This document shows positions 51,275-60,072 of a DNA stretch of 64,000 nt, one piece after another (positions within the stretch are counted from its first letter, which is position 1; the number at the start of each line of letters is the position of its first letter). Source of the DNA: Leptospira perolatii (GTDB taxonomy: Bacteria > Spirochaetota > Leptospiria > Leptospirales > Leptospiraceae); assembly GCF_002811875.1 (NCBI RefSeq), contig NZ_NPDZ01000001.1:620001-684000 (forward strand), in the 5' to 3' direction. The notes beneath the pieces were generated by a model that ran no database searches, was not told the origin of the DNA, and saw only the letters and a list, made by a program, of their open reading frames with translations. The translations under genes were made by a program, and so were the position numbers.

Positions 51275-51741
51275 TGCGGAATGCTCTCCTTTCTTTTGAA
51301 TCCGATTATACAAAGATAGAAACCAATCAGTATGCTGAGGTATACGAAACTACCGTGCATCGTATGAAACACGGGATCGTTTGCGAACGATTGAAGGAAA
51401 ATGGCTCCGGTAATTCGAATGGAATTTGCAATAATCGTAATGGGATAAGCTATCGCACAGAATATCCACCAGTCCTCGGATTTTCTAAATAGAATCGGAA
51501 GAATTGCAGAGAGAACCAGGAAGTTCATCCCGCTACAGGATTTATCAATGAGAATATTTCCGGTCCAATCGATATAGCCCAAAGTTGTGTCCTGGGCAAA
51601 CCTACGGGAAGACATAAGCTCCGTTAAAAAAACGGTCGGGGATAAGATAAAATCGAGATCTGCCGTTCGGGCGTCTCTGGTAAAAAATTTCAGAAACACA
51701 AGGCTTACAATTGCTAAAAGTCTCGAAACAAGTCCAAGCAT
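51271..51741 (-). CDS. xrtK: Exosortase K
   Basis: 156 aa, shorter than EpsH-type exosortases. Membrane cysteine transpeptidase with the exosortase triad: Cys69 (IDKSCSGMNF), Arg109 (ANSIRITG) and His126/129 (FHTMHGSFVY). Five to six membrane spans. It recognises a PEP-like C-terminal tag; here the tag is MSEP in the next gene, to which it is coupled by a four-base overlap. Such a one-enzyme one-substrate layout is the reported context for this subclass. The ATG at 51741 lacks a strong ribosome-binding site. Confidence 0.9.
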   Translation of the reverse strand: MLGLVSRLLAIVSLVFLKFFTRDARTADLDFILSPTVFLTELMSSRRFAQDTTLGYIDWTGNILIDKSCSGMNFLVLSAILPILFRKSEDWWIFCAIAYPITIIANSIRITGAIFLQSFANDPVFHTMHGSFVYLSILIGFYLCIIGFKRKESIPQ

Positions 51742-51956
51742 CGCGAAAGAAAGATTGGCACAATAATGAAGTCGATCAATTCAAATTCAGGATTACCGAA
51801 TGCTGGAGCAACCAGCTTTTGAATTTAGGTAATCAGTTCTGTCCGAGGTGCATGAAGCAAGACATGGCGGGATGCGTTTCCGATTCCGATTGTTCCTTCA
51901 AACCTCTAATTTTTCAAGGTTGCTCGCTTGGCCAGTATTGCAAAATCTTGACTTAG
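51711..51956 (+). CDS. Possible small Cys-rich protein
   Basis: The frame is open to TAG 51954-51956 and encodes FRITECWSNQLLNLGN, QFCPRCMKQDMAGCVSD, SDCSFKPLIFQGCSLGQYCK: seven Cys in ~55 residues, including CPRC. It has no good start (TTG 51711 lies inside the exosortase gene; TTG 51819 is inside the Cys region). It directly precedes the radical SAM gene on the same strand. The Cys pattern looks non-random; a metal-binding small protein or a decayed domain are both possible. Confidence 0.3.
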   Translation: MLKVSKQVQASRKKDWHNNEVDQFKFRITECWSNQLLNLGNQFCPRCMKQDMAGCVSDSDCSFKPLIFQGCSLGQYCKILT

Positions 51957-51969
51957 AACTAGGTTTCTT

Positions 51970-53886
51970 ATGCCCAAGTTGAAGCTAGTGCAACTTCCAG
52001 TCCCTCCTCCTTCCGTATTTGCGGCTACCGGTAATGTGCCTTTAGCAGCGGGAAGCCTCGCTGTCTCTGCGCGGACCCATGGTTTGGAAAAACGCGGTTT
52101 AGAAATCGAAGTAATGGATCCGACCATAACGGATCTGGAAGGAGATTCGCAACTCGCAGATAGAATCGCAAAAGAAGAACCGGAATTTGTTGGGTTTTCT
52201 CTCTATCTTTGGAATTCGGAACGTAGTCTTCATCTTGCTAGAGAAGTCAAAAAAAGATCTCCAGGTACGAAAATTCTGATCGGAGGTCCGGAAGTGAATC
52301 CGGACAATCCATTTGTACTTTCTGAAACAGGTTATGATATTGCTGTCTCAGGAGAAGCAGAGCAGACATTTGCCCTACTTATAGATACCCTTTTAAAAAA
52401 AGAAGACCCTAGGCTGATTTCGAATCTTTCCGTCAGGGGAAAGGACGGGAAGATGAGTGCATTTTCGCAAGAAGAGAATGCTTCCTTTCCTTTGACGAGT
52501 TATGCTTCTCCTTATCTTGAAGGCTTTGTGCCGGTGGACCCTTTTAGATCCACATATTTAGAAACAGTTAGAGGATGTAGATCCCAATGTACATATTGCT
52601 TTTATCCTAAGAGCAGCAATGTGCTTCGTCTATTAGATATTCCTGAAACGATTCGGTTGCTTGCTAGTTTGAAGGACCAAGGCGCTAGGGAGCTTGTGTT
52701 TCTGGATCCGACTTTCAACCATAGACCCGGATTTGAGGAATTTCTAGACGCAATTATCGAAATAAATTCTGACAGACAAATGACCATGTTTGCCGAACTC
52801 AGATCAGAAGGAATTACAGAAAGATTAGCCGATAAACTTGCGTTAGCCGGGTTTAATCGAGTCGAAATCGGAATGCAGTCGATCAATAAGGAAACTTTAA
52901 AGCGGGTGAAGCGATACGGTAGCCCGGAGAAAGTTGCGGAAGCAGCAAAAATGTTAACCGACAGGGGGGTCGAACTGCTTTTGGATTTGATCATTGGACT
53001 TCCGGGAGATTCGCCAGAGGATGTACTAAGGGGAATCGATTTCTTTTTCGAAAGAGGACTAGGAGAATGGGTGCAAGTCTTTCCGCTTTCTGTTCTCCCA
53101 GGGACCGCAATGAGAAAGGATTCGGATCGCGAAGGATTGGTGTATCTTTCCAAGCCACCTTACAGAGTCATCAGGACTCCTAGTTTTAGTCCGGAAGATT
53201 TGACTGAAACTTTGTTTCGTTCCGAGGATCGCTTGAATCGCAGATTGGATGAAAGTCCTCGTCCGTATCTAGTGGATCCAATACCCGGAATGATCGACGT
53301 CTTTACTTTTGGTACGCGTGGCAAGAGCGACAAAAATGGAATCGAAGATTTTTCCAGATCTGGTGCTCGCCACGTCTCTGTTTGGTGGAAAGGCGAACAA
53401 TTGGAATCCAGTCGAAAAGAGTTTTTTTCTAGATTGAAACTTAGATTGAATAGAGACCCGTTTGCGGTTACTGATTTAGTTTTATATCCTAGCGAGCCGT
53501 TTGCACTTTCCTTAATCACGGAATTGATAGATGAATTCTCGAAAGTTCCACCTTCTTACTTATCCCGGACCTTGGCTCATAGGGGAGAGAATATGCTCCA
53601 CAGAATCGTCCTGGTTCTGAATGCAGAGAGCGACTTTCCTTTGGAATGGATCGAAGAGGTCCGAGAGTATTTGCCAGTATTCAAAGAGATGAACTGGGCC
53701 GAAGCCGTCAGATTCGCCGAAGGCTTGGGCGAGGAATTCCCCAGCGCAAGAATTGTGTCCGACGAATTTCATCCAGATGCTTGGAAGATACTTTCTGAAA
53801 CCGCAGATCCGGAATCGGTCACTTTCTCCAACCGAGAATTGGAAAAGCGTTGGTGTTTTGAAGTTTTGGGATACTCTGAAAAGTGA
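51970..53886 (+). CDS. B12-binding radical SAM protein
   Basis: 638 aa. Residues ~1-150 form a cobalamin-binding-like Rossmann domain (VPLAAGSLAVSARTHGLE, VGFSLYLWNSERSLHLAREV, ILIGGPEVNPDNPF). The radical SAM core follows (~190-420) with CRSQCTYC for the [4Fe-4S] cluster, then FLDPTFNHRPGFEEF, VEIGMQSINKETLKRV and LLLDLIIGLPGDSPEDVLRG. The C-terminal ~200 residues are unassigned. Enzymes of this class do difficult methylations or rearrangements; substrate unknown. Divergent from the exosortase operon. Confidence 0.88.
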   Translation: MPKLKLVQLPVPPPSVFAATGNVPLAAGSLAVSARTHGLEKRGLEIEVMDPTITDLEGDSQLADRIAKEEPEFVGFSLYLWNSERSLHLAREVKKRSPGTKILIGGPEVNPDNPFVLSETGYDIAVSGEAEQTFALLIDTLLKKEDPRLISNLSVRGKDGKMSAFSQEENASFPLTSYASPYLEGFVPVDPFRSTYLETVRGCRSQCTYCFYPKSSNVLRLLDIPETIRLLASLKDQGARELVFLDPTFNHRPGFEEFLDAIIEINSDRQMTMFAELRSEGITERLADKLALAGFNRVEIGMQSINKETLKRVKRYGSPEKVAEAAKMLTDRGVELLLDLIIGLPGDSPEDVLRGIDFFFERGLGEWVQVFPLSVLPGTAMRKDSDREGLVYLSKPPYRVIRTPSFSPEDLTETLFRSEDRLNRRLDESPRPYLVDPIPGMIDVFTFGTRGKSDKNGIEDFSRSGARHVSVWWKGEQLESSRKEFFSRLKLRLNRDPFAVTDLVLYPSEPFALSLITELIDEFSKVPPSYLSRTLAHRGENMLHRIVLVLNAESDFPLEWIEEVREYLPVFKEMNWAEAVRFAEGLGEEFPSARIVSDEFHPDAWKILSETADPESVTFSNRELEKRWCFEVLGYSEK

Positions 53887-53961
53887 TCGTGTAAGGTCCG
53901 AAATTTTCAGCATTCGATTTCTGGAATGCAATTATGCAAATCAAATGGAGGCTCGATTTCC

Positions 53962-54231
53962 ATGAGCCATGACAAAGCGGCCGTATTGAAAGAACTTCGA
54001 ACTCTTCCCGGAGTGGGGAAGTCCATCTCGGAGGATCTTTGGAATCTTGGAATTCGAAGCAGAAAGGAGCTCGCTGCAAAAGATCCGGAAGTGCTCTATG
54101 AGGAACTTTGCAAATTGTTTGGAACTCATGTGGATCGGTGCATGCTGTATGTTTTCAGATGTGCAGTCTATGTTTCTGGATCTAAAAACCCGGACTCTGA
54201 AAAATCAAAATGGTGGAATTGGAAGGATTAA
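53962..54231 (+). CDS. Helix-hairpin-helix protein, Cdd1 ('pathogenicity locus') type
   Basis: 89 aa from ATG 53962 (GGAGG 10 nt upstream). HhH motif LRTLPGVGKSISEDLWNLGI followed by RSRKELAAKDPEVLYEEL and a C-terminal WWNWKD. This is the small Cdd1 family, thought to bind DNA; function unproven. It follows the radical SAM gene by 75 bp on the same strand. Confidence 0.85.
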   Translation: MSHDKAAVLKELRTLPGVGKSISEDLWNLGIRSRKELAAKDPEVLYEELCKLFGTHVDRCMLYVFRCAVYVSGSKNPDSEKSKWWNWKD

Positions 54232-54243
54232 AAGTAAAAGATC

Positions 54244-55809
54244 TTAACCTCGGTTTTTAATCTTCGCCACACAAGCGTTCGCTGATTTGATCCCATCGAT
54301 TGCGGCGGAGATAATGCCCCCTGCGTAGCCTGCTCCTTCTCCACACGGATATAATCCTTCGATTCTCGTATGCTCTAATGTTTCTGAATCTCTGGGAATT
54401 CGGACTGGAGAAGAAGTCCTAGTTTCAGGTGCATGCACTACCGCCTCATTTGTCAGATATCCTCTCATGGATTTATCGAACTCTTTGAATCCTTCCTTTA
54501 AGGAATCGTAAATTAGTTTCGGCAAAACCGATTGTAAATCTACGGAAGTGATTCCTGGGGTGTACGAAGTTTTAGGTAAGTCAGAAGACTGCTTTCCATT
54601 TACAAAATCCGCGAGCCTTTGTGCCGGAGCGGCTTGAGTTTTTCCACCCGCTATCCAGGCAGTTCTCTCGATTTGCTTTTGGTATTCCATTGCTGCCAAG
54701 ACTCCGTGCTTCGAAAAAGTCCGGAAATCTTCTGGTCGTAATTCTACTACGATTCCGGAATTCGCGGACGGCCTTGCTCTTTTAGAGGAAGACCATCCGT
54801 TCGTAACGATTTCCTCTGGCCTAGTGGCGCAAGCTGCGATGACCCCACCCGGACACATGCAAAAAGAGTAAACTCCTCTTCCTTGGACCTGTTTTACTAT
54901 GCTATAAGGAGAAGGGGGTAAAAATGGGCCTCTTTCTTCGCAGCTATACTGTATGGAATCGATTAAAGATTGTTGGTGCTCTACTCTCACTCCCATCGCG
55001 AGAGGCTTTAGCTCGATCTCGATTCCTTTTTTATAAAGTAATTCGAATATATCTCTGGCCGAATGTCCAGTTGCCAAAATCACATTTTCTGCAAGGAATT
55101 TGTTCCCGTTCTGAGTTACGACTCCGCAGATTTTATTTCCATCTAACAAAAAATCGGTGACTCGACTGTTAAAATGTACTTCTCCTCCTTGCGCGATAAT
55201 TCTCTCCCTTATACTTCGCACTATATTCGGAAGTTTGTTGGTTCCGATATGTGGATGCGCTTCTATTAAGATATCCTTATTTGCTCCAAAGCCTACTAGC
55301 CTTTCCAGAACGAGTCGGACGTTCCCTCTCTTTTTAGATCTAGTATAAAGTTTACCGTCAGAATAGGTTCCCGCTCCACCTTCTCCAAAGCAATAATTGG
55401 AATCTTCGTTGACGACGTGTCGGACATTAATCGCTTGCAGATCTAATACTCTGGATTTTACATCCTTGCCCCTTTCGATAACTACGGGCTTGAAACCTGA
55501 TTCAATCAGTTGAAGCGCCGCGAACAATCCTGCTGGTCCGGCGCCAACGATTAGAATTTCCTTGCGGTTGCTAACGTTCGGATAATCCGGAAGTTGCACC
55601 TTCTCTTCTACAAAGTCTTCCTGAACGTAGATCCTAACTTTCAGATTTACGCTTACTTTCTTTTGTCTCGCATCGATCGACCGATTCAGTATTTCGATAT
55701 GACGGATTTCGCTCTCGGAGATTTTGCTAGATTTAGAAATATATGATTTTAGCTCGGGTTCCTGCCCCGCTACTTCTGGTGAAACTCTGAGTTCCAATTC
55801 TTGTATCAT
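54244..55809 (-). CDS. FAD-dependent oxidoreductase (COG2509 type)
   Basis: 521 aa. An N-terminal ~90-residue alpha/beta lid precedes the dinucleotide fold VGAGPAGLFAALQLIESGFK, VVIERG. Further family marks: GGAGTYSDGKLYTRSKKRG, VILATGHSARDIFELL, YSFCMCPGGVIAACA and the late EGLYPCGEGAGYAGGI. Uncharacterised soluble dehydrogenases of this group are widespread. The start overlaps the uracil-DNA glycosylase stop by ATGA. Confidence 0.9.
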   Translation of the reverse strand: MIQELELRVSPEVAGQEPELKSYISKSSKISESEIRHIEILNRSIDARQKKVSVNLKVRIYVQEDFVEEKVQLPDYPNVSNRKEILIVGAGPAGLFAALQLIESGFKPVVIERGKDVKSRVLDLQAINVRHVVNEDSNYCFGEGGAGTYSDGKLYTRSKKRGNVRLVLERLVGFGANKDILIEAHPHIGTNKLPNIVRSIRERIIAQGGEVHFNSRVTDFLLDGNKICGVVTQNGNKFLAENVILATGHSARDIFELLYKKGIEIELKPLAMGVRVEHQQSLIDSIQYSCEERGPFLPPSPYSIVKQVQGRGVYSFCMCPGGVIAACATRPEEIVTNGWSSSKRARPSANSGIVVELRPEDFRTFSKHGVLAAMEYQKQIERTAWIAGGKTQAAPAQRLADFVNGKQSSDLPKTSYTPGITSVDLQSVLPKLIYDSLKEGFKEFDKSMRGYLTNEAVVHAPETRTSSPVRIPRDSETLEHTRIEGLYPCGEGAGYAGGIISAAIDGIKSANACVAKIKNRG

Positions 55810-56435
55810 GATTTTTTACTGATTTCGAAAAATTCTTCTTCGATCGCAGGATGATTCCTGATCAATTCCAGAGCTTGGGAGATCAATTTCTTTCCGATCG
55901 GGGTGTGATTCCAGACATTCAAGCCGGACGGATGAGGAAGAGGAATCCAGTCTAGTTCTACTCCGTGAAAATTCTTTCTGAATTTTTTTCCGATCACTTC
56001 TTCTAATTTATATTTTTTTAATTCGATTAATTGATCGATCGCCAATTTGCCGATCGGAATCACTAACTCTGGCTTGTTGTGCTTGATTTCAAAGTCCAAG
56101 TATCTTGAACAATTTTCGATTTCCTTGGCGTCCGGTTTGCGATCTCCGTTTTTTGCCTTGCCCGGAAAACATCTGCAAACTGCGGACATGTTGACTGTGG
56201 ATCTAAAAATTTCTTCCTCTATTCCGATCGACGCAAACCACTTGAACAAAGTTTTGCCGGCTGTATATGCAAAAGGTTTTCCGAATCTTTCTTCATGAAT
56301 TCCAGGAGCTTGTCCTATGCTGAGAATCCGAGATCCTTCGATGCAACCATGGACAGGACCACCTTCCATTTTAGGACAAAGTTTGCATTTTAATAATTTT
56401 TGAATATGCGTTTGGAATTCTTTGGAGTGAGTCAT
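55806..56435 (-). CDS. Uracil-DNA glycosylase family protein (Fe-S type)
   Basis: 209 aa. Motif A region SIGQAPGIHEERFGKPFAYT, AGKTLFKW, and motif B LPHPSG, as in family 4/5-like UDGs; the GQAPG-x-HE variant lies between families. Cys residues CKLC, VCRC and ENC fit the [4Fe-4S] ligands of family 4. It removes uracil from DNA in base-excision repair; exact subfamily uncertain. Middle gene of a same-strand run STAS-UDG-FAD protein. Confidence 0.87.
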   Translation of the reverse strand: MTHSKEFQTHIQKLLKCKLCPKMEGGPVHGCIEGSRILSIGQAPGIHEERFGKPFAYTAGKTLFKWFASIGIEEEIFRSTVNMSAVCRCFPGKAKNGDRKPDAKEIENCSRYLDFEIKHNKPELVIPIGKLAIDQLIELKKYKLEEVIGKKFRKNFHGVELDWIPLPHPSGLNVWNHTPIGKKLISQALELIRNHPAIEEEFFEISKKS

Positions 56436-56462
56436 CCCTACGGATTTACAGGAGAGATTTGG

Positions 56463-56882
56463 TTAAGGTGCCAGCAGCTTCCAAGCTTCTTCGGAAGTGC
56501 TTCCTACTCTAATTAAACTTTTGAGTTTAGTTAGTTCTAGGATTTTGTTTACTTGGGAAGAAGGTGAAAATACAGCGATTCCACCTCTGCCGGCTTTTAC
56601 CAGTCTGGAGTGAGTGGCCATAAAAACCCCTAAACCGGAAGAGTCTATATACTTCACATTTTCCATATTCACTAGGATATAATAAAATCCTCTGTCCAAG
56701 AGATGGAAAAATTTCTCCTTCATGATCTGTGCAGAGTACAGATTGATTTCTCCATAGATTCTGACCACTACCGCTTCTCTAGGTAATCCTTTCGGGATAT
56801 GATCTTTATCCAGTACGACACCTAGCTCCGGCGCGTTGTGATCGAATTCGGAACTATCTAAGTCAAGGGGAGATTCCAACAT
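56463..56882 (-). CDS. STAS-domain anti-sigma factor antagonist
   Basis: 139 aa. A ~35-residue N-terminal extension precedes a SpoIIAA-like STAS domain: VVVRIYGEINLYSAQIMKEK, YILVNMENVKYIDSSGLGVF with the phosphorylatable Ser of DSSG, and GIAVFSPSSQVNKILELTKL. It would be controlled by a HPK-type kinase and PP2C phosphatase encoded elsewhere. AAGGA sits 5 nt before the ATG. It lies 27 bp upstream of the UDG gene. Confidence 0.9.
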   Translation of the reverse strand: MLESPLDLDSSEFDHNAPELGVVLDKDHIPKGLPREAVVVRIYGEINLYSAQIMKEKFFHLLDRGFYYILVNMENVKYIDSSGLGVFMATHSRLVKAGRGGIAVFSPSSQVNKILELTKLKSLIRVGSTSEEAWKLLAP

Positions 56883-56940
56883 ACATTCCTTGGTATAACG
56901 AACAGCATGTAACTAGCGCAAAGATTTTTCGACTGTTTTT

Positions 56941-58113
56941 TCAATCGATAGACACTTCTTCTCTGGCTCCACCGGAGATCGAAATTCTATAAAGCGCGGG
57001 TTGGATTCCGAATATTTGAAAATAGGATTTTTGGATATTCTGCCAAACGGTCTCAGACCGACCGATCTTGTCCAAAACAAGTATGCATCCGCCAAATCCG
57101 CCTCCTATCATTCTTGCCCCGGTCACTTTTTGGCTCTTTAATAGATCCACTAAGGAATCGGTTTGCGGACAGGAAACCTCAAACTCTTCAGACAAGGATC
57201 TGTGGCAATCGAAGAGTAGCTTTCCTAAGGATTCAAGATCTCCTGATTTTAGATTTTGAATCACTAACTCGGTCCGTCTTCTTTCGCCTTGTACGTGCTT
57301 TGCTCTTTTGGCTTCCTCGGCGCTTAATTCCGAATTAGTTAACCAGTTCGGATCAGAGTCGTACAGAGATTTTAGATTAGGATGAGATTTTTGGAGTTTG
57401 AGGGTCGCGGATTCCACGCTCGATCTCCTTTGGTTGTAGGCGCTGTCTTTTAAGCTATGCTTTACCTTTGAATCTATTAAGTAGAATTCATGTCCGTTTA
57501 AATCGAGTGGTTGATATGTGAATTCGAGAGTATCAGTGTCCAGTGAAATACAAGTATTTTCTCTAGCCACCGATATAACGAACTGGTCCATAATTCCGCA
57601 CTGCACTCCGACAAATCTGTTCTCCGCTGCTTGGCCAAGTAGAGCTAATTCAGTTTTTGTAAAATTCCATTGGAAAATTTCGGATAACGCAAAGGCTACG
57701 ACTACTTCCAAGGCAGCAGAGGAAGAAAGCCCGGCTCCTTGCGGTATGTTTCCGGAAAATGCAGCATCGAATCCCGAAACATTTTTGCCAATCCGTTTGG
57801 CCTCTGAAATGATCCCTAAAATATAGTTTGCCCATGGATATTCCGAGCTGTACTCGATCCGATCCGTTTGCAGAGTTTCATTCATATCTATGGAATAAAA
57901 TCGAAATGTCGAACTTTCGTTTCTTCGGATCGCTAGGTTGATTTTTAAATTGATCGCTGCCGGAAGTACGATCCCTCCTGCGTAGTCCACGTGTTCTCCG
58001 ATGATATTGATTCGTCCGGGTGCCGAAAAGTAACGAGGCTGCTTTTCTACTGAACTTTCTCCGAATGCAAAATCTAGTTTTTGAGAAAGTTCCCGGAACG
58101 ATGCTGAATGCAT
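56941..58113 (-). CDS. galK: Galactokinase
   Basis: 390 aa, full length. Phosphorylates galactose at C1 (Leloir pathway). GHMP kinase signatures: GRINIIGEHVDYAGG for substrate, IPQGAGLSSSAALEV for the ATP loop, and ARMIGGGFGGCILVL near the end. CGIMDQFVISV supplies the catalytic Asp. No other gal genes are adjacent, so in this organism it probably serves sugar salvage for surface polysaccharide. Confidence 0.96.
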   Translation of the reverse strand: MHSASFRELSQKLDFAFGESSVEKQPRYFSAPGRINIIGEHVDYAGGIVLPAAINLKINLAIRRNESSTFRFYSIDMNETLQTDRIEYSSEYPWANYILGIISEAKRIGKNVSGFDAAFSGNIPQGAGLSSSAALEVVVAFALSEIFQWNFTKTELALLGQAAENRFVGVQCGIMDQFVISVARENTCISLDTDTLEFTYQPLDLNGHEFYLIDSKVKHSLKDSAYNQRRSSVESATLKLQKSHPNLKSLYDSDPNWLTNSELSAEEAKRAKHVQGERRRTELVIQNLKSGDLESLGKLLFDCHRSLSEEFEVSCPQTDSLVDLLKSQKVTGARMIGGGFGGCILVLDKIGRSETVWQNIQKSYFQIFGIQPALYRISISGGAREEVSID

Positions 58114-58245
58114 TCAAACTGGGTAATCTATATCATTGATTCCATCAAGGATTTTACAAATTCGTAGTATTTCTGTTTGATGATTTTCCTTGATCTCTCT
58201 TGTTCTCCGCTTAGTCTGTCTCGGAATTCCCACTTTGGAGGGATT

Positions 58246-59586
58246 ATGGCATTTTCGGTAAAACTGAATGATCGATTCGCTCGAGAATATGTGGACACGA
58301 ATCTAGAAAAAAACCTGTACGAGGAGTCCGAGCTCGCGCTTGAGACTTTGGTTTCCAAAAATGGAAAAGGAAAAGATTTTTTAGGTTGGGTGGAATTACC
58401 GAATCATATCCAGAAAACCGAAATAGAAAGGATCGAGCAGGAATCTGCGAGATTGAAGTCTCAATCAGAAGCGGTAGTGATCGTTGGAATCGGAGGGTCC
58501 TATTTAGGTGCAAAGGCAGTGATCGACTCTTGCAAAAGTCATTTCGAATCACATAAAAAAGGTTCTCCTGAAATATTATACGCAGGGCAACATTTGGACT
58601 CAAAGTATTTGTCCCAGCTTCTTTCTTATTTAGAACACAAAGATTTTTCCGTGAACGTTATTTCTAAGTCGGGAACTACGACGGAACCTGCGATTGCGTT
58701 TCGAAATTTGTGGGAGCTCCTCAAGAAGAAATACGGAGAAAAAGCCAAGGATAGAGTCATCGCGACCACTGACTCCACAAAGGGTGCATTACGGAAAATG
58801 TCGGAGCAACTTGGGTTTGTCACTTTTTCGATTCCGGATGATATAGGAGGAAGATATTCCGTCCTTACTCCCGTGGGCTTGCTTCCGGTTTCTCTCGCGG
58901 GTATAGACATTTCGCAGTTTCTAAAAGGGTTTCAAGAAGGATGCGAAGCGCTCCTAAAAGAAAAAGATCCCCGGAATAATGTAGCGTGTAAATATGCAGT
59001 ATTAAGAAATCATTTCTATCGAAATGGAAGATTGCTGGAAGTGCTCGCAAATTTTTCTTCGAACCTAGATACGTTTACTGAATGGTGGAAACAGCTTTAT
59101 GGTGAGAGCGAAGGTAAAGACGGAAAAGGAATCTTCCCTGCCGGAGTTCATTTAACAACCGATTTGCATTCTATGGGTCAATATCTGCAGGATGGAGAGA
59201 GGAAAATTTTTGAAACGATGCTACACCCAGATAGAACCAATTCCAATTTGAAAGTACCTTTTGATCCGCAGGATTTGGATGGAATTAATTTCGTCGCGGG
59301 AAGGGACATCTCCGAAATCAACAGAGAAGCTATGATCGGTACACTCGCCGCACACTCTGAAGGAGGAGTCCCTTGTTTAGAAATTTCTTTCTCAGAGATA
59401 GGACCAAAGGGCATAGGCCATTTGATGTATTTCTTTCAATTTGCTTGCGGGATCTCCGGATACATGTTAGGTGTAAATCCGTTTGATCAACCTGGGGTGG
59501 AGGCATATAAGCAAAACATGTTTGCACTTTTGGGAAAACCAGGCTTGGAAGAATTAAGAAATCGATTGAAAGATAAAGGTCTTTGA
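58246..59586 (+). CDS. pgi: Glucose-6-phosphate isomerase
   Basis: 446 aa from ATG 58246 (TTGGAGGGATT upstream); an in-frame ATG at 58177 gives 23 more residues without family support. The length matches the short bacterial PGI class. IGGSYLGAKAVID and SKSGTTTEPAIAFR bind the sugar phosphate; GIFPAGVHLTTDLHSMGQYL and FDQPGVEAYKQNMFALLGKP are typical. Interconverts glucose-6-P and fructose-6-P. Divergent from galK across ~130 bp. Confidence 0.96.
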   Translation: MAFSVKLNDRFAREYVDTNLEKNLYEESELALETLVSKNGKGKDFLGWVELPNHIQKTEIERIEQESARLKSQSEAVVIVGIGGSYLGAKAVIDSCKSHFESHKKGSPEILYAGQHLDSKYLSQLLSYLEHKDFSVNVISKSGTTTEPAIAFRNLWELLKKKYGEKAKDRVIATTDSTKGALRKMSEQLGFVTFSIPDDIGGRYSVLTPVGLLPVSLAGIDISQFLKGFQEGCEALLKEKDPRNNVACKYAVLRNHFYRNGRLLEVLANFSSNLDTFTEWWKQLYGESEGKDGKGIFPAGVHLTTDLHSMGQYLQDGERKIFETMLHPDRTNSNLKVPFDPQDLDGINFVAGRDISEINREAMIGTLAAHSEGGVPCLEISFSEIGPKGIGHLMYFFQFACGISGYMLGVNPFDQPGVEAYKQNMFALLGKPGLEELRNRLKDKGL

Positions 59587-59595
59587 GTCCGTCAT

Positions 59596-59620
59596 AATCC
59601 GTATTACGGATTCTTCTAAT
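59596..59620 (+). terminator. Possible pgi terminator
   Basis: Stem aatccg/cggatt with a tatta loop followed by cttctaata; the T-tract is weak. Confidence 0.45.
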
Positions 59621-59643
59621 AATTTAAAAGTTTCCTGAAAAGC

Positions 59644-59672
59644 TTGACAAGGGGCCTTTTGGGTTCTGGATA
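59644..59672 (+). promoter_or_regulatory. Putative promoter of the hyf-type operon or of the small gene before it
   Basis: TTGACA (59644-59649), 17-bp spacer, TGGATA (59667-59672). The next ATG is at 59680, so a transcript from here would be almost leaderless. Confidence 0.4.
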
Positions 59673-59679
59673 GGGATGT

Positions 59680-60018
59680 ATGGTTGTAAAAGGTAAGGGC
59701 ATTCGATCGATCGCTTCGGTTCTAGCTCTTTCTACTCTTGCATTTTTCCTACATTCATCTTTTTACAGCCCTTATCCCGGGAAGAAATCCCAACCAAAAC
59801 AAATCATCACTGGGATCGAAACCGAATACCAAGAAGACAGCAATTTGGCAGAAGCTTCCGAATCTACGGAGCTCTTGTTTCAATTCCTGTCCTTGGAAAA
59901 AATACTTAGACCAGGTTTCGTTGGTTTTTACCCTTCCCACCAGGATAGGTTTCAATATCAGTTCTGTAAATTATTGGCGCAGTATCTGCTGAATATCCCT
60001 CCTCCTTCCACCGTCTAA
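59680..60018 (+). CDS. Small hypothetical protein upstream of the hyf-type genes
   Basis: 112 aa, not recognised. N-terminal signal or anchor (SIASVLALSTLAFFLHSSFY), then a polar region (KKSQPKQIITGIETEYQEDS, FLSLEKILRPGFVGFYPSHQD). No good Shine-Dalgarno, and the promoter overlaps the start region. 54 bp before hyfB. A real gene is likely but not certain. Confidence 0.5.
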   Translation: MVVKGKGIRSIASVLALSTLAFFLHSSFYSPYPGKKSQPKQIITGIETEYQEDSNLAEASESTELLFQFLSLEKILRPGFVGFYPSHQDRFQYQFCKLLAQYLLNIPPPSTV

Positions 60019-60072
60019 CACATCCTTAACAATTTTAGTTATTAAGCGACTCTAGTCAAATAGGGGTTCTGA

